Notes: generated by a model from the sequence alone, not told the origin. A DNA stretch of 64,000 bases from Pseudomonas putida (GCF_028682475.1 NZ_JANHLE010000027.1:1-64000), one strand, 5' to 3'. Positions 26,094-35,844 are shown, numbered from the stretch's first letter. Numbers and translations are program-made.

Positions 26094-26822
26094 GTCGTTA
26101 CCTTTTCTTCAAGTGGAAACGGCCACCAGGCTGATAACCGCGATCCAGAGCTGTTGTCAGCAATCCGTATCGTTTTTGGCTATCTGCCGGTGACACCGTA
26201 AAAGGTCACCGCAAGCGAGCGTAGTAACGCTCAGGCCAGCGAAAAAAGGCGCAACTATTCCGACGTGGGGGGAGTCCGTCTAATGCCGTAAACGACTACC
26301 CCATGCCGAATCGGCATGAGGTTTATCGGCCAAAACGTACGTCACAATGGGTTGCCCGACAACCGTTCGGAATTCCGACGATGGCCAAAGCGCCACATTT
26401 CGGCAGATTTGGACGTATCCAGCTGAATGCACACGACCATTGTTCGACAATCCGAATGCGTGAAAACGCCTCGATTCGAACACCCTGGCAGGGCGAAAAA
26501 ATATCGATGTACGGTCGCGCAGAAATATGCGTCGGCGCGCCCAGGAAAAAATCTCGAAAGGAAAGGTAGGAAGCGAACGATTGCCAAAGTGAGGCGGAAG
26601 TCAGATCAAGCGTTTCCCTGTGAGAGGAACCACCCGACCTGGAACTTCCGCATCCGCTTCACCCGACCCGGCCCTCATCGGAGGCACTCCTTGTACCCCT
26701 AGGCCCCTCCGATCCTGAAACAATCAGAGCAGCCCGGCCCCTTGGTCATGTGCCGGCCTTCCTCAGGTGGGCACAACATAGAAGCCTGGAACGGAAAAAG
26801 GTTCAGCTTCTATATATATACG
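26094..26822. other. 730-bp spacer without a credible gene, rich in palindromes
   Basis: Only short, poorly coding frames occur here. Inverted repeats are dense. CATGCCGA-A-TCGGCATG (26302-26318) is nested inside an outer GCCGTAAAC / GTTTATCGGC pair (26285-26330). TCGGAATTCCGA lies at 26367-26378 and ATTGT-TCG-ACAAT at about 26439-26451. ATCGGAGG pairs with CCTCCGAT (26677-26684 with 26706-26713). The left end must hold the gltP promoter on the minus strand. An unannotated small RNA is possible but no T-run terminator was found. Confidence 0.5.
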
Positions 26823-26842
26823 TGAATGCTCAGACGCATTCA
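26823..26842. terminator. Small hairpin after the DUF1328 gene
   Basis: TGAATGC and GCATTCA form a 7-bp stem with a 6-base loop, 14 bp after the DUF1328 stop on the minus strand. No clear U run follows, so the role is uncertain. Confidence 0.35.
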
Positions 26843-26856
26843 GTACCTGTTATGAC

Positions 26857-27018
26857 TCAGCCTCTACCTCGGCCGAAGAAGAAAGAAGCCACGAACAGCA
26901 CCAGGAAGACGATGAACAGGATCTTCGCGATTCCGGTAGCGGCGCCGGCGATACCACCGAAGCCCAGCACTGCGGCGACAATGGCGATAATCAGAAAGGT
27001 GATAGCCCAACTCAACAT
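26857..27018 (-). CDS. Small DUF1328 membrane protein (YtjA-like)
   Basis: A 53-aa protein of two hydrophobic helices separated by a glycine/alanine turn ([13 protein letters not shown]), ending in a basic GRGRG tail. It is an inner-membrane protein of unknown function, common in proteobacteria and often stress-induced. The ATG at 27018 has AAGGAGA at ideal spacing; the frame continues further upstream without support. It lies 44 bp after another small membrane protein gene on the same strand. Confidence 0.87.
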
Positions 27019-27062
27019 GGTGATTCTCCTTACCGTTGTAGAAAGAAATCCTCTGGTGACGC

Positions 27063-27335
27063 TCAGAACACCCAACGATCATTCGGCGCGCGGACATCAG
27101 CCGGGACGCTGCTGGCCACTGCAGGCTGCGACTGCATAAGCGTTGTCTGAGCAGGTACGGATATCCTGATCATCAGGCTGGCCTGGGCAGCTACTGCGCG
27201 GGCATCCTGTACAAGCTGCCAGCTGTGATGGAGATGCCCGGCAATGAGCGTCAGCAGCAGCGCCAGACTGAAGAGCAGGCCCTGACGCACCTGATGTGGA
27301 GAAATCTGCGCCAGGGTGGCGATTTGGCGGTTCAT
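27063..27335 (-). CDS. Small single-helix membrane protein, unknown function
   Basis: A 90-aa protein not recognised as a named family. It has one transmembrane helix (about residues 19-35, [16 protein letters not shown]), then a predicted periplasmic helix and a proline-rich tail ending in NDRWVF. The ATG at 27335 has AGGAGG at 8 bases; the frame extends to 27392 without a better site. Upstream DNA at 27400-27450 is strikingly AT-rich for this genome. It may be co-transcribed with the DUF1328 gene and is divergent from algB. Confidence 0.65.
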
Positions 27336-27606
27336 GCCGAGCTCCTCCTGCTGCATTTGATTGTTGTCTGCAGTAGTCATTGCAGCGTGCATGCCAGCCT
27401 TTCATTGAAAAAATATTCAATAAAATCAAATAGATAGAAATAAGATCAGCATTGGTCGGAGCGCATCCTGCACGATGCCCTGCCTAGGGTCGTGCGATTT
27501 GCATGATGAGCTACCCTGCAGTGAACGGAATAAATCGGAAAAAAACATGCAACTTGCCCGATTTCTCCTGCACTAATAGAGATCATTCTTAAAAGGAGCG
27601 TAGGAA

Positions 27607-28953
27607 ATGGAGTCAACCCAGGAACATCAAGGCCGTATCCTGTTGGTCGACGACGAATCTGCCATCCTGCGCACCTTCCGTTACTGCCTGGAAGATCAAG
27701 GCTATACCGTGGCCACGGCGAACAGTGCGGCCCAGGCCGATACCTTGCTGCAGCGTCAGGTCTTCGACCTGTGCTTCCTCGATCTGCGCCTGGGTGAAGA
27801 CAACGGCCTGGATGTACTGGCGCAGATGCGGATTCAGGCGCCATGGATGCGGATCGTCATCATCACTGCCCACTCGGCAGTCGATACCGCCGTCGACGCC
27901 ATCCAGGCCGGTGCCGCCGATTACCTGGTAAAACCCTGCAGCCCCGACCAACTGCGCCTGGCAGCGGCCAAACAGCTGGAAGTTCGCCAGCTGTCGGCAC
28001 GCCTGGAAGCCCTGGAAGGTGAAGTCAACAAACCCAAGGACGGCCTGGACTCGCACAGCCCGGCGATGATGGTGGTGCTGGAAACCGCGCGCCAGGTTGC
28101 CACTACCGATGCCAACATCCTCATTCTTGGAGAGTCCGGAACCGGCAAGGGTGAGCTGGCCAGAGCGATTCACGGCTGGAGCAAACGCGCCCGCAAAGCC
28201 TGCGTCACCATCAACTGCCCCTCACTGACCGCCGAGCTGATGGAAAGCGAGCTGTTCGGGCATAGCCGCGGAGCGTTTACCGGGGCCAGCGAAAGCACCC
28301 TGGGCCGGGTCAACCAGGCCGATGGCGGTACCCTGTTCCTCGACGAAATCGGCGATTTCCCACTGACCCTGCAGCCCAAGCTGCTGCGCTTCATCCAGGA
28401 CAAGGAATACGAGCGGGTCGGTGACCCGGTCACCCGCCGCGCCGACGTACGCATTCTGGCCGCGACCAACCTCAACCTTGAGGACATGGTCCGCGATGGG
28501 CGCTTTCGCGAGGACCTGCTGTACCGCCTGAACGTCATCACCTTGCACCTGCCGCCGCTGCGCGAGCGCAGCGAAGACATCCTGCCCCTGGCCGACCGCT
28601 TCCTGGCACGTTTCGTCAAAGAGTACTCAAGACCCGCCCGTGGCTTCAGCCACGAAGCGCAGGCGGCGCTGCTCAACTACCGCTGGCCGGGAAACATCCG
28701 CGAACTGCGTAACGTGGTTGAGCGGGCCAGCATCATCTGCCCGCAGGAGCGGGTCGACATCGGCCACCTGGGCATGGCCGAACAGACCATCAGCAATGCC
28801 CCGCGCATCGGCGCGGCGATGAGCCTGGACGAACTGGAACGCGCCCATATCGAAGCGGTGCTGGCCACCAGTGAAACTCTCGACCAGGCCGCCAAGACCC
28901 TGGGAATCGATGCCTCGACGCTCTACCGCAAGCGCAAGCAGTACAACCTATGA
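27607..28953 (+). CDS. algB: Two-component response regulator AlgB (NtrC family)
   Basis: A 448-aa regulator. The receiver domain (1-125) has the phosphoacceptor Asp59 in CFLDLRL. The AAA+ sigma-54 domain (about 145-375) has Walker A GESGTGKG and the sigma-54 contact loop GAFTGA. A C-terminal Fis-type HTH (LDQAAKTLGIDASTLYRKR) follows. In P. aeruginosa AlgB activates alginate genes and answers to KinB. GGAGCGTAGGAA precedes the ATG. The stop overlaps the kinB start (ATGA), so the pair is translationally coupled. Confidence 0.94.
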   Translation: MESTQEHQGRILLVDDESAILRTFRYCLEDQGYTVATANSAAQADTLLQRQVFDLCFLDLRLGEDNGLDVLAQMRIQAPWMRIVIITAHSAVDTAVDAIQAGAADYLVKPCSPDQLRLAAAKQLEVRQLSARLEALEGEVNKPKDGLDSHSPAMMVVLETARQVATTDANILILGESGTGKGELARAIHGWSKRARKACVTINCPSLTAELMESELFGHSRGAFTGASESTLGRVNQADGGTLFLDEIGDFPLTLQPKLLRFIQDKEYERVGDPVTRRADVRILAATNLNLEDMVRDGRFREDLLYRLNVITLHLPPLRERSEDILPLADRFLARFVKEYSRPARGFSHEAQAALLNYRWPGNIRELRNVVERASIICPQERVDIGHLGMAEQTISNAPRIGAAMSLDELERAHIEAVLATSETLDQAAKTLGIDASTLYRKRKQYNL

Positions 28954-30737
28954 AATGGGCGGCGAAGCTGCGTACGCGGCTTTTTCTCAGTATTTCGGCG
29001 CTGATTACCGTGGCCTTGTTTGGTTTGTTGCTAGGTCTGGTCAGCGTTTTGCAAATGGCCAGCTCGCAGCAGGCGCTGATCCGCGCCAACACTGCGACCC
29101 TCGACCTGGGGCTCAAGCTGCGGCAGAACCTCGGTGAACAACTGACCTTGATGCTCAACGAGTCACTGGACCTGAAGTCACTGGAAGGCCTGCAGACACA
29201 GTTTCAGGACTTGCTGGACCAAGGCATCAACCAGCAAAGCGAAGACGATGCCAATCAATACTTCGCCGATACCAACCGCCATTATCAGCATTACCTGCAG
29301 GCTTTTCGCGACACCCCTGTGCCTGCTCGCGGCCTGGGCTCCGAGCAACCACTGGGCAAAGCCTTCGGCTTGCTGCGCCACGACCTCGTCAACGCCCACA
29401 AGCGCGCGCTTGAACACATCAACCTGAGTGAACAGCTGAGCTACGATCGCGCGTTGTTGATTTCCGGCCTGCTCGGTCTGGTTGGCCTAAGCGTGCTGAT
29501 CCTCGGATTTGTCACCGCCCATGGCATCGCCCGACGCTTTGGCCAGCCAATCGAAGCCCTGGCCAAGGCCGCCGACCAGATAGGCCAGGGTGACTTCGAG
29601 GTTACCTTGCCGGTCTCCCACGCCGTGGAAATGAACCTGCTGACGCGGCGTTTTGGATTGATGGCGGAAGCACTGCGCAAACATCAAGCAACCAACGTCG
29701 ATGAACTGCTCGCTGGCCAGCAACGTCTGCAGGCGGTACTTGATAGCATCGATGATGGCCTGCTGATCATCGACCGTCAGGGCCACCTGGAACACATCAA
29801 TCCCGTCGCTCAACGGCAGCTGAACTGGAGCGAAAGCCATCTGGGCCGTGGGCTGGGTGAAGCGTTGCAGCGCCCGGAGCTGGATGCACAACTGCGTCTG
29901 GTACTGCGTGGTTCCCCCCTGGACCGGGTGCCAGAGGACCTGAGCCTGGAAGTAGAGGAAGAACCTCGTTTGCTGGCCTACAGCCTGACCCCGGTCTGCC
30001 ACCCCGACGGGCAGATACTCGGTGCTGTCATGGTTCTGCACGATGTCACCGAGCAGCGTGCCTTCGAGCGCGTGCGCAGCGAATTCGTCCTGCGCGCCTC
30101 GCATGAACTGCGCACCCCGGTTACCGGCATGCACATGGCTTTCGGACTGTTGCGCGAGCGCCTGGAGTTCCCGCCACAGGCGCGTGAGGCCGATCTGCTC
30201 GACACCGTCGGTGAGGAAATGCAGCGACTGACTCAACTGATCAATGACCTGCTGAACTTTTCCCGCTACCAGAGCGGCCAGCAAAAACTCGAACTGACGC
30301 CCTGCGCCGTCGACGATCTGCTGACGCGAGCCTGCGAACGCTTTGCCGGAGCTGTGGGTGATAAACAGATTGAGCTGCAGATGGCGCTGGCAAAACCGCT
30401 GCCGCATATCCAGGCGGATGCAGCGCAACTTGATCGGGTCATGGATAACCTGCTGGACAATGCGGTGCGCCACACCCCGGTGTCCGGCATCATCCGCCTG
30501 CACGCACGCTGGCATGCCGGACGGGTCATCATCAGCGTTGAAGACAGCGGCGAAGGCATTGCTTACAGCCAGCAAGGACGGATCTTCGAACCGTTCGTCC
30601 AGGTCGGACGCAAGAAAGGCGGGGCTGGACTGGGACTCGCATTGTGCAAGGAAATCGTCCAGTTGCATGGCGGTCGCATGGGGGTTTATTCGCGCCCTGG
30701 ACAAGGCACGCAGTTCTACATGGCCCTGCCGGTCTGA
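28950..30737 (+). CDS. kinB: Sensor histidine kinase KinB
   Basis: A 595-aa inner-membrane kinase. Two transmembrane helices (about 11-33 and 165-187) enclose a periplasmic helical sensor. A HAMP domain, a PAS domain (about 255-365), HisKA and HATPase follow. The phosphorylated residue is His385 in SHELRTP and Pro390 is present; both positions agree with P. aeruginosa KinB, where Pro390 matters for phosphatase activity. The ATP lid has GGAGLGLALCKE. It is the partner of AlgB, with which it overlaps by 4 bp. Confidence 0.94.
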   Translation: MKWAAKLRTRLFLSISALITVALFGLLLGLVSVLQMASSQQALIRANTATLDLGLKLRQNLGEQLTLMLNESLDLKSLEGLQTQFQDLLDQGINQQSEDDANQYFADTNRHYQHYLQAFRDTPVPARGLGSEQPLGKAFGLLRHDLVNAHKRALEHINLSEQLSYDRALLISGLLGLVGLSVLILGFVTAHGIARRFGQPIEALAKAADQIGQGDFEVTLPVSHAVEMNLLTRRFGLMAEALRKHQATNVDELLAGQQRLQAVLDSIDDGLLIIDRQGHLEHINPVAQRQLNWSESHLGRGLGEALQRPELDAQLRLVLRGSPLDRVPEDLSLEVEEEPRLLAYSLTPVCHPDGQILGAVMVLHDVTEQRAFERVRSEFVLRASHELRTPVTGMHMAFGLLRERLEFPPQAREADLLDTVGEEMQRLTQLINDLLNFSRYQSGQQKLELTPCAVDDLLTRACERFAGAVGDKQIELQMALAKPLPHIQADAAQLDRVMDNLLDNAVRHTPVSGIIRLHARWHAGRVIISVEDSGEGIAYSQQGRIFEPFVQVGRKKGGAGLGLALCKEIVQLHGGRMGVYSRPGQGTQFYMALPV

Positions 30738-30749
30738 AGCTTCGCGGTA

Positions 30750-32369
30750 TCAAGCTTCATCGTCGATCCGTCGCGGCACCATGCGCCGTCCACGGGTAAT
30801 CAGCTCAACGAACTGGCGGGCACTGAGCGGATGTGCAAACAGCCATCCCTGACCGTAATTCACCCCTTCGCTGTTGAGTAACATGGCCTGGTCTTCATAC
30901 TCGATGCCTTCGGCAATCACCCGCAACTGCAGGGCATGCGCCATGCGGATGATATGCGGCGCCACACCACTGCTGGCTGCATCGTGACCCAGGGCGTCGA
31001 TAAACGCCTTGTCGATTTTCAGACAGTCCACCGGCAGGGTCTGCAAGTACGCCAGACTGCAGTACCCGGTACCGAAGTCATCGATCAATACCTGGTGGCC
31101 CACCGCGCGCAAGGCTTGCAGGTTGTCGCGGGCGACTACCACGTCAATCAGCCCGCGCTCGGTGACCTCGAACGCGATCTGGGTGGCAGAGACATGGTGC
31201 AATGCCAGCAAGCGCGCCGCCACCCGACCAATCCGCGGCACCATGACATCGCAGGCCGCGAGGTTGATCGATACATAAAGTTGTCGGTTGGAGCGCAACA
31301 GTTGCCCAAGCTGTTCGAGCACTCGCTGCAGGACGAAGTCGGTTATCTGGCGAATCTGGCCGGTATTTTCCGCCAACGGGATGAACAGATCAGGACTGGT
31401 CAGGGAGCCATCCGGCCGCCGCCAGCGCACCAGGGCCTCAGCCCCGACACAGCGGCGGCTGTTGAGTTCGAAGATGGGCTGGTACAACACCTGCAACTCG
31501 CCGCGGCGCAACGCCCCCTGCAGTTCGGAACTCATCGAGCGACGTTGACGCACCAGTTGCAGCACCAACCAACCCAGGGACCAGGCCAGCACCAGGCTGC
31601 CGGGAAACAATAACCACAGCACGCCATTCATCTTCAACGGCAAACTGGCACGCGGGGCGATCAGAACCAACTGATAGTCCGGTGATTTGGTCGGCATGCG
31701 ATAAATCAAGCGGTCGGGCAACTCCAGCAGTGCATCTTTGGAAGTCGGTGGCCAATCGGCCGAGGGCGGCCAGGTCTGAGGCGGGCCAAGTACCGGCACT
31801 GCTCGCGTACCGTTATCCAGTACCACCAGCAAGCTGCCGTCTGGCGGCAAGTCGACCACATCCGTCAAATGCCCACGTGAGGTCGCGACCACAAACTTGC
31901 CGCGGCCAAGCATCAACGCGGCGAGATTGTCATCCGGTTCGGTAGTGGTATTGAGCCAGTAGCTGTACGTCGGCCCCTGAATGTCCGGGGGTCGCAACGG
32001 TTTGATGGTGCGCGTGCCAATGCGGTTGGAGCAGGCAACGTTGCCATCGACATAAGCGGCTTCATAAACGAAGCGGTAGCGAAAGCCTATCTGTTGCAGG
32101 ACACCCAGCATCGCCGCATCACAGCCACGAAGGGGTTGCGCCTGAAGTTCATCGACGCCTTCGCGCAACTGTCCGAAAATCTGCTCCAGACGCTCAAGGA
32201 ACCGCTCGCCCTTGGCATTCATCTGCTCACTTTCACTTTGCTGCATCTGGTGCATGGCTACACCGATGCTGGCGACCAGCAACAGCACTGCGCTGGCCGA
32301 AGCCGCAAGTGTGGCCAGTAACCAGGGACGGTAGAGCAAGTGGCGCAGCACAGAGAGGGCAGCTGACAT
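30750..32369 (-). CDS. CSS-motif sensor EAL phosphodiesterase (c-di-GMP hydrolysis)
   Basis: A 539-aa inner-membrane protein. There are two helices (about 17-38 and 248-270), with a periplasmic CSS-type domain between them carrying two cysteines (Cys83 and Cys113, the second in a CSN triplet). The cytosolic EAL domain looks catalytically complete: EALVR, the FEVTERG glutamate, DDFGTGY, KIDK, AEGIE and YGQGWLF. It should cleave c-di-GMP to pGpG. In E. coli, CSS phosphodiesterases are controlled by disulfide formation in this domain. The start is uncertain: the frame opens at 32405, and I favour MSAALSV at 32369. It is convergent with kinB. Confidence 0.87.
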   Translation of the reverse strand: MSAALSVLRHLLYRPWLLATLAASASAVLLLVASIGVAMHQMQQSESEQMNAKGERFLERLEQIFGQLREGVDELQAQPLRGCDAAMLGVLQQIGFRYRFVYEAAYVDGNVACSNRIGTRTIKPLRPPDIQGPTYSYWLNTTTEPDDNLAALMLGRGKFVVATSRGHLTDVVDLPPDGSLLVVLDNGTRAVPVLGPPQTWPPSADWPPTSKDALLELPDRLIYRMPTKSPDYQLVLIAPRASLPLKMNGVLWLLFPGSLVLAWSLGWLVLQLVRQRRSMSSELQGALRRGELQVLYQPIFELNSRRCVGAEALVRWRRPDGSLTSPDLFIPLAENTGQIRQITDFVLQRVLEQLGQLLRSNRQLYVSINLAACDVMVPRIGRVAARLLALHHVSATQIAFEVTERGLIDVVVARDNLQALRAVGHQVLIDDFGTGYCSLAYLQTLPVDCLKIDKAFIDALGHDAASSGVAPHIIRMAHALQLRVIAEGIEYEDQAMLLNSEGVNYGQGWLFAHPLSARQFVELITRGRRMVPRRIDDEA

Positions 32370-32446
32370 TAAAAACATCCCGTTGAATACCAAGAGGTAT
32401 AGCAACTGCCGGACAAGTCAGCCTGGCCGTTTGGCGGTGCCGTTAC

Positions 32447-33220
32447 TCAGCGGCTATTGAGCACCTGCAGCATGGCTGCCGTTTGCGCATCCGCCACGCC
32501 ATCAAATCGCTGCGGACGGAAGCGCATCTGGAATGCCGCGAGCACATGCTTGGTACTGACGTCGTACACGCCAGTCTGCTCGATGGCATATCCAAAGCGC
32601 GCCAATTGCTGCTGATACCAGCTGATACTCGGTGGGTTGACGTTGAACCGCGCCTGTTGCTGAGCCACCGCCCGCGCATCCGGCCAGACACCCAGTCCGG
32701 CATCGGCCAGGCGCTTCCACGGGAACAGCGGGCCCGGATCCAGTTTGCGCGCCGGCGCAATATCACTGTGGCCAATGAGGTAACGGGGCTGGATGTTGTT
32801 GCGTTTGACAATGTCCTTGAGCAAGGCGATCAGCGCTTCGATCTGCGCTTCGGTGTACGGCTGCCAGACCCGCCCTGTCGGCGTATCGGTGAAACCGGGG
32901 TTGACGATCTCGATGCCAATGGAGCTGGAATTGAGCCAGGTCCGGCCATCCCACTGACTGTCGCCGGCATGCCAGGCGCGACGGCTTTCATCGACCAGCT
33001 GATAGACGGTCGCCGGGGAGTCACCGATCAGGTAATGGCTACTGACTTCACCATGAGTCAGCAAGGCAAGCGATTGCTCCAGCGAAGCGTTGGTGTAGTG
33101 CAACACAACGAACTGAATACGGCCGTCCTGGTTGGCGGAGGTATGGCTGCGGTCGATGCGCAGGCCTGTGGAACAGCCCACCAGGGTCAGCAGAAGGATG
33201 GCGGTGAAGAGCTTTTTCAT
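32447..33220 (-). CDS. N-acetylmuramoyl-L-alanine amidase lipoprotein (AmiD-like)
   Basis: A 257-aa lipoprotein; the signal ends in the lipobox LVGC (Cys16). The amidase_2 domain (about 30-180) has zinc ligands in VLHYTN and HSDIAPARKLDPGPLFPW. A C-terminal peptidoglycan-binding-type helical domain (about 195-255) follows. It is expected to cut the amide bond between MurNAc and L-Ala at the outer membrane, for wall recycling. It resembles E. coli AmiD in domain order. It is a single gene with its own spacing on both sides. Confidence 0.88.
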   Translation of the reverse strand: MKKLFTAILLLTLVGCSTGLRIDRSHTSANQDGRIQFVVLHYTNASLEQSLALLTHGEVSSHYLIGDSPATVYQLVDESRRAWHAGDSQWDGRTWLNSSSIGIEIVNPGFTDTPTGRVWQPYTEAQIEALIALLKDIVKRNNIQPRYLIGHSDIAPARKLDPGPLFPWKRLADAGLGVWPDARAVAQQQARFNVNPPSISWYQQQLARFGYAIEQTGVYDVSTKHVLAAFQMRFRPQRFDGVADAQTAAMLQVLNSR

Positions 33221-33303
33221 TGAGAGGGCACGTTATCAGGTCAGCGTAGCGACGCTACAGTATAACGTGCCCCACAGCCGCGCATGAATACATCAATAGC
33301 GGA

Positions 33304-33699
33304 TCATTGTGTGCACATCAGCTGGAACTCAAGGGAATTGTCGTCGCTATTGCCCTTCAGATCCACCAGTTGAGTCATGACAGTCACCTGACTGACTGCA
33401 GGCTTGCCGATAACCTTGGCCTGCCCATGCAACAGGCGCTCGTAACTGCTGTTATCGATGGGCGACACACTGCAAAAGCCAGGATCGAGGTGCACGATGC
33501 GAGGATTCAAGGCCAACTTGTACTCGCTGTAATAATTGATGTGTTTCTCGCGCTGCACGCTTTCGATCCATTTCGGCCATTGCCGCAGGATCGAACCGTC
33601 CGCGCCGATATGGGCTGTCAGCACGCTCTCCTTGGCCTGCACGCCGGTATGAAACAGCATGCCCAGCGCTAAAAATACGACCAGTCCTTTAGCTTTCAT
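33304..33699 (-). CDS. Small secreted protein, unknown function
   Basis: A 131-aa protein with a signal peptide (cleaved near VQA, residues 21-23). It is not recognised as a named family. The mature part has two cysteines (in GFCSVSP and the C-terminal LMCTQ) that could form a disulfide, and reads like a small beta-rich periplasmic protein. The ATG at 33699 has AAGGA 8 bases upstream; the frame extends to 33738 without a better start. Confidence 0.65.
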   Translation of the reverse strand: MKAKGLVVFLALGMLFHTGVQAKESVLTAHIGADGSILRQWPKWIESVQREKHINYYSEYKLALNPRIVHLDPGFCSVSPIDNSSYERLLHGQAKVIGKPAVSQVTVMTQLVDLKGNSDDNSLEFQLMCTQ

Positions 33700-33809
33700 C
33701 GTTGAATTCCTTATTAACAACAGGTTTGTCTGCGTCAATCTGCCAACATCGATGGACAGTCGCGCGAAACCAGTGTCCGCCGCCTGGCGGCAAGGAATGC
33801 GGTAACTAT

Positions 33810-35816
33810 TTATCCCTGTTCAACCCGATTGCGGCCTTGATGCTTGGCCCGGTACAGCGCTTCGTCGGCGCGCTTGAGCACCACCTCGCTACGCTCACCG
33901 CTGCGAAACGCACTGATGCCAATCGACAAGGTAATGGTCACGCGCTCGCCCTTGAAGTGAAACGGGCAGGCCTCAATCGCCGCACGCAGGCTTTGCGCCA
34001 GCTGATAACCGATCGGCAGGGCCGTCTGCGGGATCAGCAGGACGAATTCTTCGCCACCGAAACGGGCAATGAAATCCCGGCTGCGCAGGTGTTTGCGCAA
34101 CACGTTGGCGACAATCTTCAGGACCTTGTCGCCGGCCAGGTGGCCGTAGCTGTCGTTGATGTGTTTGAAGTGATCGAGGTCGAGGATCGCCATCAGCAGA
34201 TGGCCACCGTTTTTCTGCCATTCCAGCACTTCCTGGTCCACCCGCTCTGACCAGGCGGCCCGGTTGGGCAAGCCGGTGAGGGGATCGATCAAGGCTTTCT
34301 GGCGCTGCTCCTCCAGATGCTCGCGATACCCCATGGCTTCCTGCTCCATGTTCGCCACCCGTTCCGCCAGGCCTTGCAGGCGGTTGGCCATGTCCTGTTC
34401 GCGCTGGTCACGCTGCTGCTGATGCTCGTCCATGGTGCCGAGCAGGCCTTCGAGGCGGTTTTCCAGGATGTGTTTGAGGCTGTCCAGATCGGCAGCGCCC
34501 TGCACACTGCTTTGCAGGCCATCGACCTGTTCACGCAGCTGGCTGTCGAGGTCGCGCGCCGCGGACGTGTTGTCGGCATGGCCTTCGCTGGCTTCATGCA
34601 AGTGACTCTGGAACGACTCCAGACGCTCGTTGAGTTGTTGCAGATAAGCTTCGAACTCATGCTGACCGCTGTCGTTGATCGCCAGCATCAGCACGGCCAG
34701 GTCATCGAGTACCGGTAACAACTCGTACCAGTTCAGGCCATGTTCCAGGCGTTCGCGCATCGACTGCGCCTGGGCCTTGTGGCGCTCAGGCAGGGTCAGG
34801 TCATCGAGCAGGCCCAGCAGGGTTTCCTCGATATGCGCGGCGACCGAACTGTAGGTTGGCTCGGTGCCGTCGGGCAGGGCGTAGTGAGGGTCCTCTTCAA
34901 GCGCCTGGACAACTTCAGGCTGATCATCCTCTGGCTCGTCCGGGCTTTGCTCGGGCAGTTCCGGCAATTGTGCCTCGTTCGCGGCCTCGGGTAGCTCTAG
35001 GGTTGCTGGCACCTGGTTTTCAAGTGCTGGAGTCGGTGTCACCTCGACCGTCGGGCTCGTCTCGAAAACCGCTGCATCACTGATCTCGGCTGCAATCGTC
35101 GCGGGCACCGAGGTTTCGGCAACAACTTCCTGGACAACCTCCAGCGGTTGCAGCTCGTCGACATCGACTACAACCTCCTCCCGCGCCTCGGCTTGTGGCT
35201 CGGCTTCCCTCTGCGAATGCACTGCCGGGACGGGCGTCTCGACTGCTCCAGGCACGTCCACCATGGCCGGTTGCAGCGCTTGCGCTTCGGCGTCGCGGGG
35301 ACCGAACAGGCGCTGCAGCAACCCTGGACGCTGCGCCTCTTCAGGGCGCTCAAGCGCAGACAGGGCCTGGCCCTGCAAGCCACTCAACTCGCCGAGCAGC
35401 AACGGCACCTCGCGGGACTGGCTGGCGCGGGCCTCGACCTGTTTGGCGAATTTCTTCAAGGGCCGGCTGACGTCACTGGGCAACGGCAGGGTCTGCAACT
35501 GGGTAACCAGCGAGGTGAGGGCGGTGCTGACTTGGGCGATACGGGTCTCGCGGCGTTGCTCGGAATCGAGCACGGCTTTTTCCAGACGCGGAATCAGCCC
35601 GGCGAGGGCGGCGTCCATGTTGTCGGTGCGGATGACCTCGCGCATTTCCTTCATGCACTGATCCACCGCCCGGTCGCTGCCTTCGGCGGCCAGGGTGCTG
35701 CGCACCAGACCACGGCGCAACAGGTCGAGGCGGGCTTCCCAACGGCGCTCGAGCTTCTCTTGCTGTTCGATACTCTTGAGGTACTTTTCTTTCCAGCGCT
35801 GGGCTTCTTCGGTCAT
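33810..35816 (-). CDS. dgcP: Diguanylate cyclase DgcP
   Basis: A 668-aa protein with no membrane helix. A long helical N-terminus (1-170) is followed by an acidic, low-complexity stretch rich in Glu, Pro, Val and Ala (about 180-330), a coiled-coil region (about 390-490) and a C-terminal GGDEF domain with an active GGEEF motif near residue 588. It makes c-di-GMP. The gene is third in an operon with dsbA and an EEP-family gene, the arrangement reported for Pseudomonas DgcP, which sits at the cell pole. That context supports the symbol. The acidic linker varies in such proteins. Confidence 0.87.
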   Translation of the reverse strand: MTEEAQRWKEKYLKSIEQQEKLERRWEARLDLLRRGLVRSTLAAEGSDRAVDQCMKEMREVIRTDNMDAALAGLIPRLEKAVLDSEQRRETRIAQVSTALTSLVTQLQTLPLPSDVSRPLKKFAKQVEARASQSREVPLLLGELSGLQGQALSALERPEEAQRPGLLQRLFGPRDAEAQALQPAMVDVPGAVETPVPAVHSQREAEPQAEAREEVVVDVDELQPLEVVQEVVAETSVPATIAAEISDAAVFETSPTVEVTPTPALENQVPATLELPEAANEAQLPELPEQSPDEPEDDQPEVVQALEEDPHYALPDGTEPTYSSVAAHIEETLLGLLDDLTLPERHKAQAQSMRERLEHGLNWYELLPVLDDLAVLMLAINDSGQHEFEAYLQQLNERLESFQSHLHEASEGHADNTSAARDLDSQLREQVDGLQSSVQGAADLDSLKHILENRLEGLLGTMDEHQQQRDQREQDMANRLQGLAERVANMEQEAMGYREHLEEQRQKALIDPLTGLPNRAAWSERVDQEVLEWQKNGGHLLMAILDLDHFKHINDSYGHLAGDKVLKIVANVLRKHLRSRDFIARFGGEEFVLLIPQTALPIGYQLAQSLRAAIEACPFHFKGERVTITLSIGISAFRSGERSEVVLKRADEALYRAKHQGRNRVEQG

Positions 35817-35844
35817 GCCTGGGTCCGCAGAGGGGTGATGGCAA

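Noticed and set aside
26303..26569. 88-aa open frame on the plus strand in the gltP-DUF1328 spacer
   Set aside because: No ribosome site, odd composition rich in Arg and His, and it starts inside a palindrome. It does not look like a coding region.
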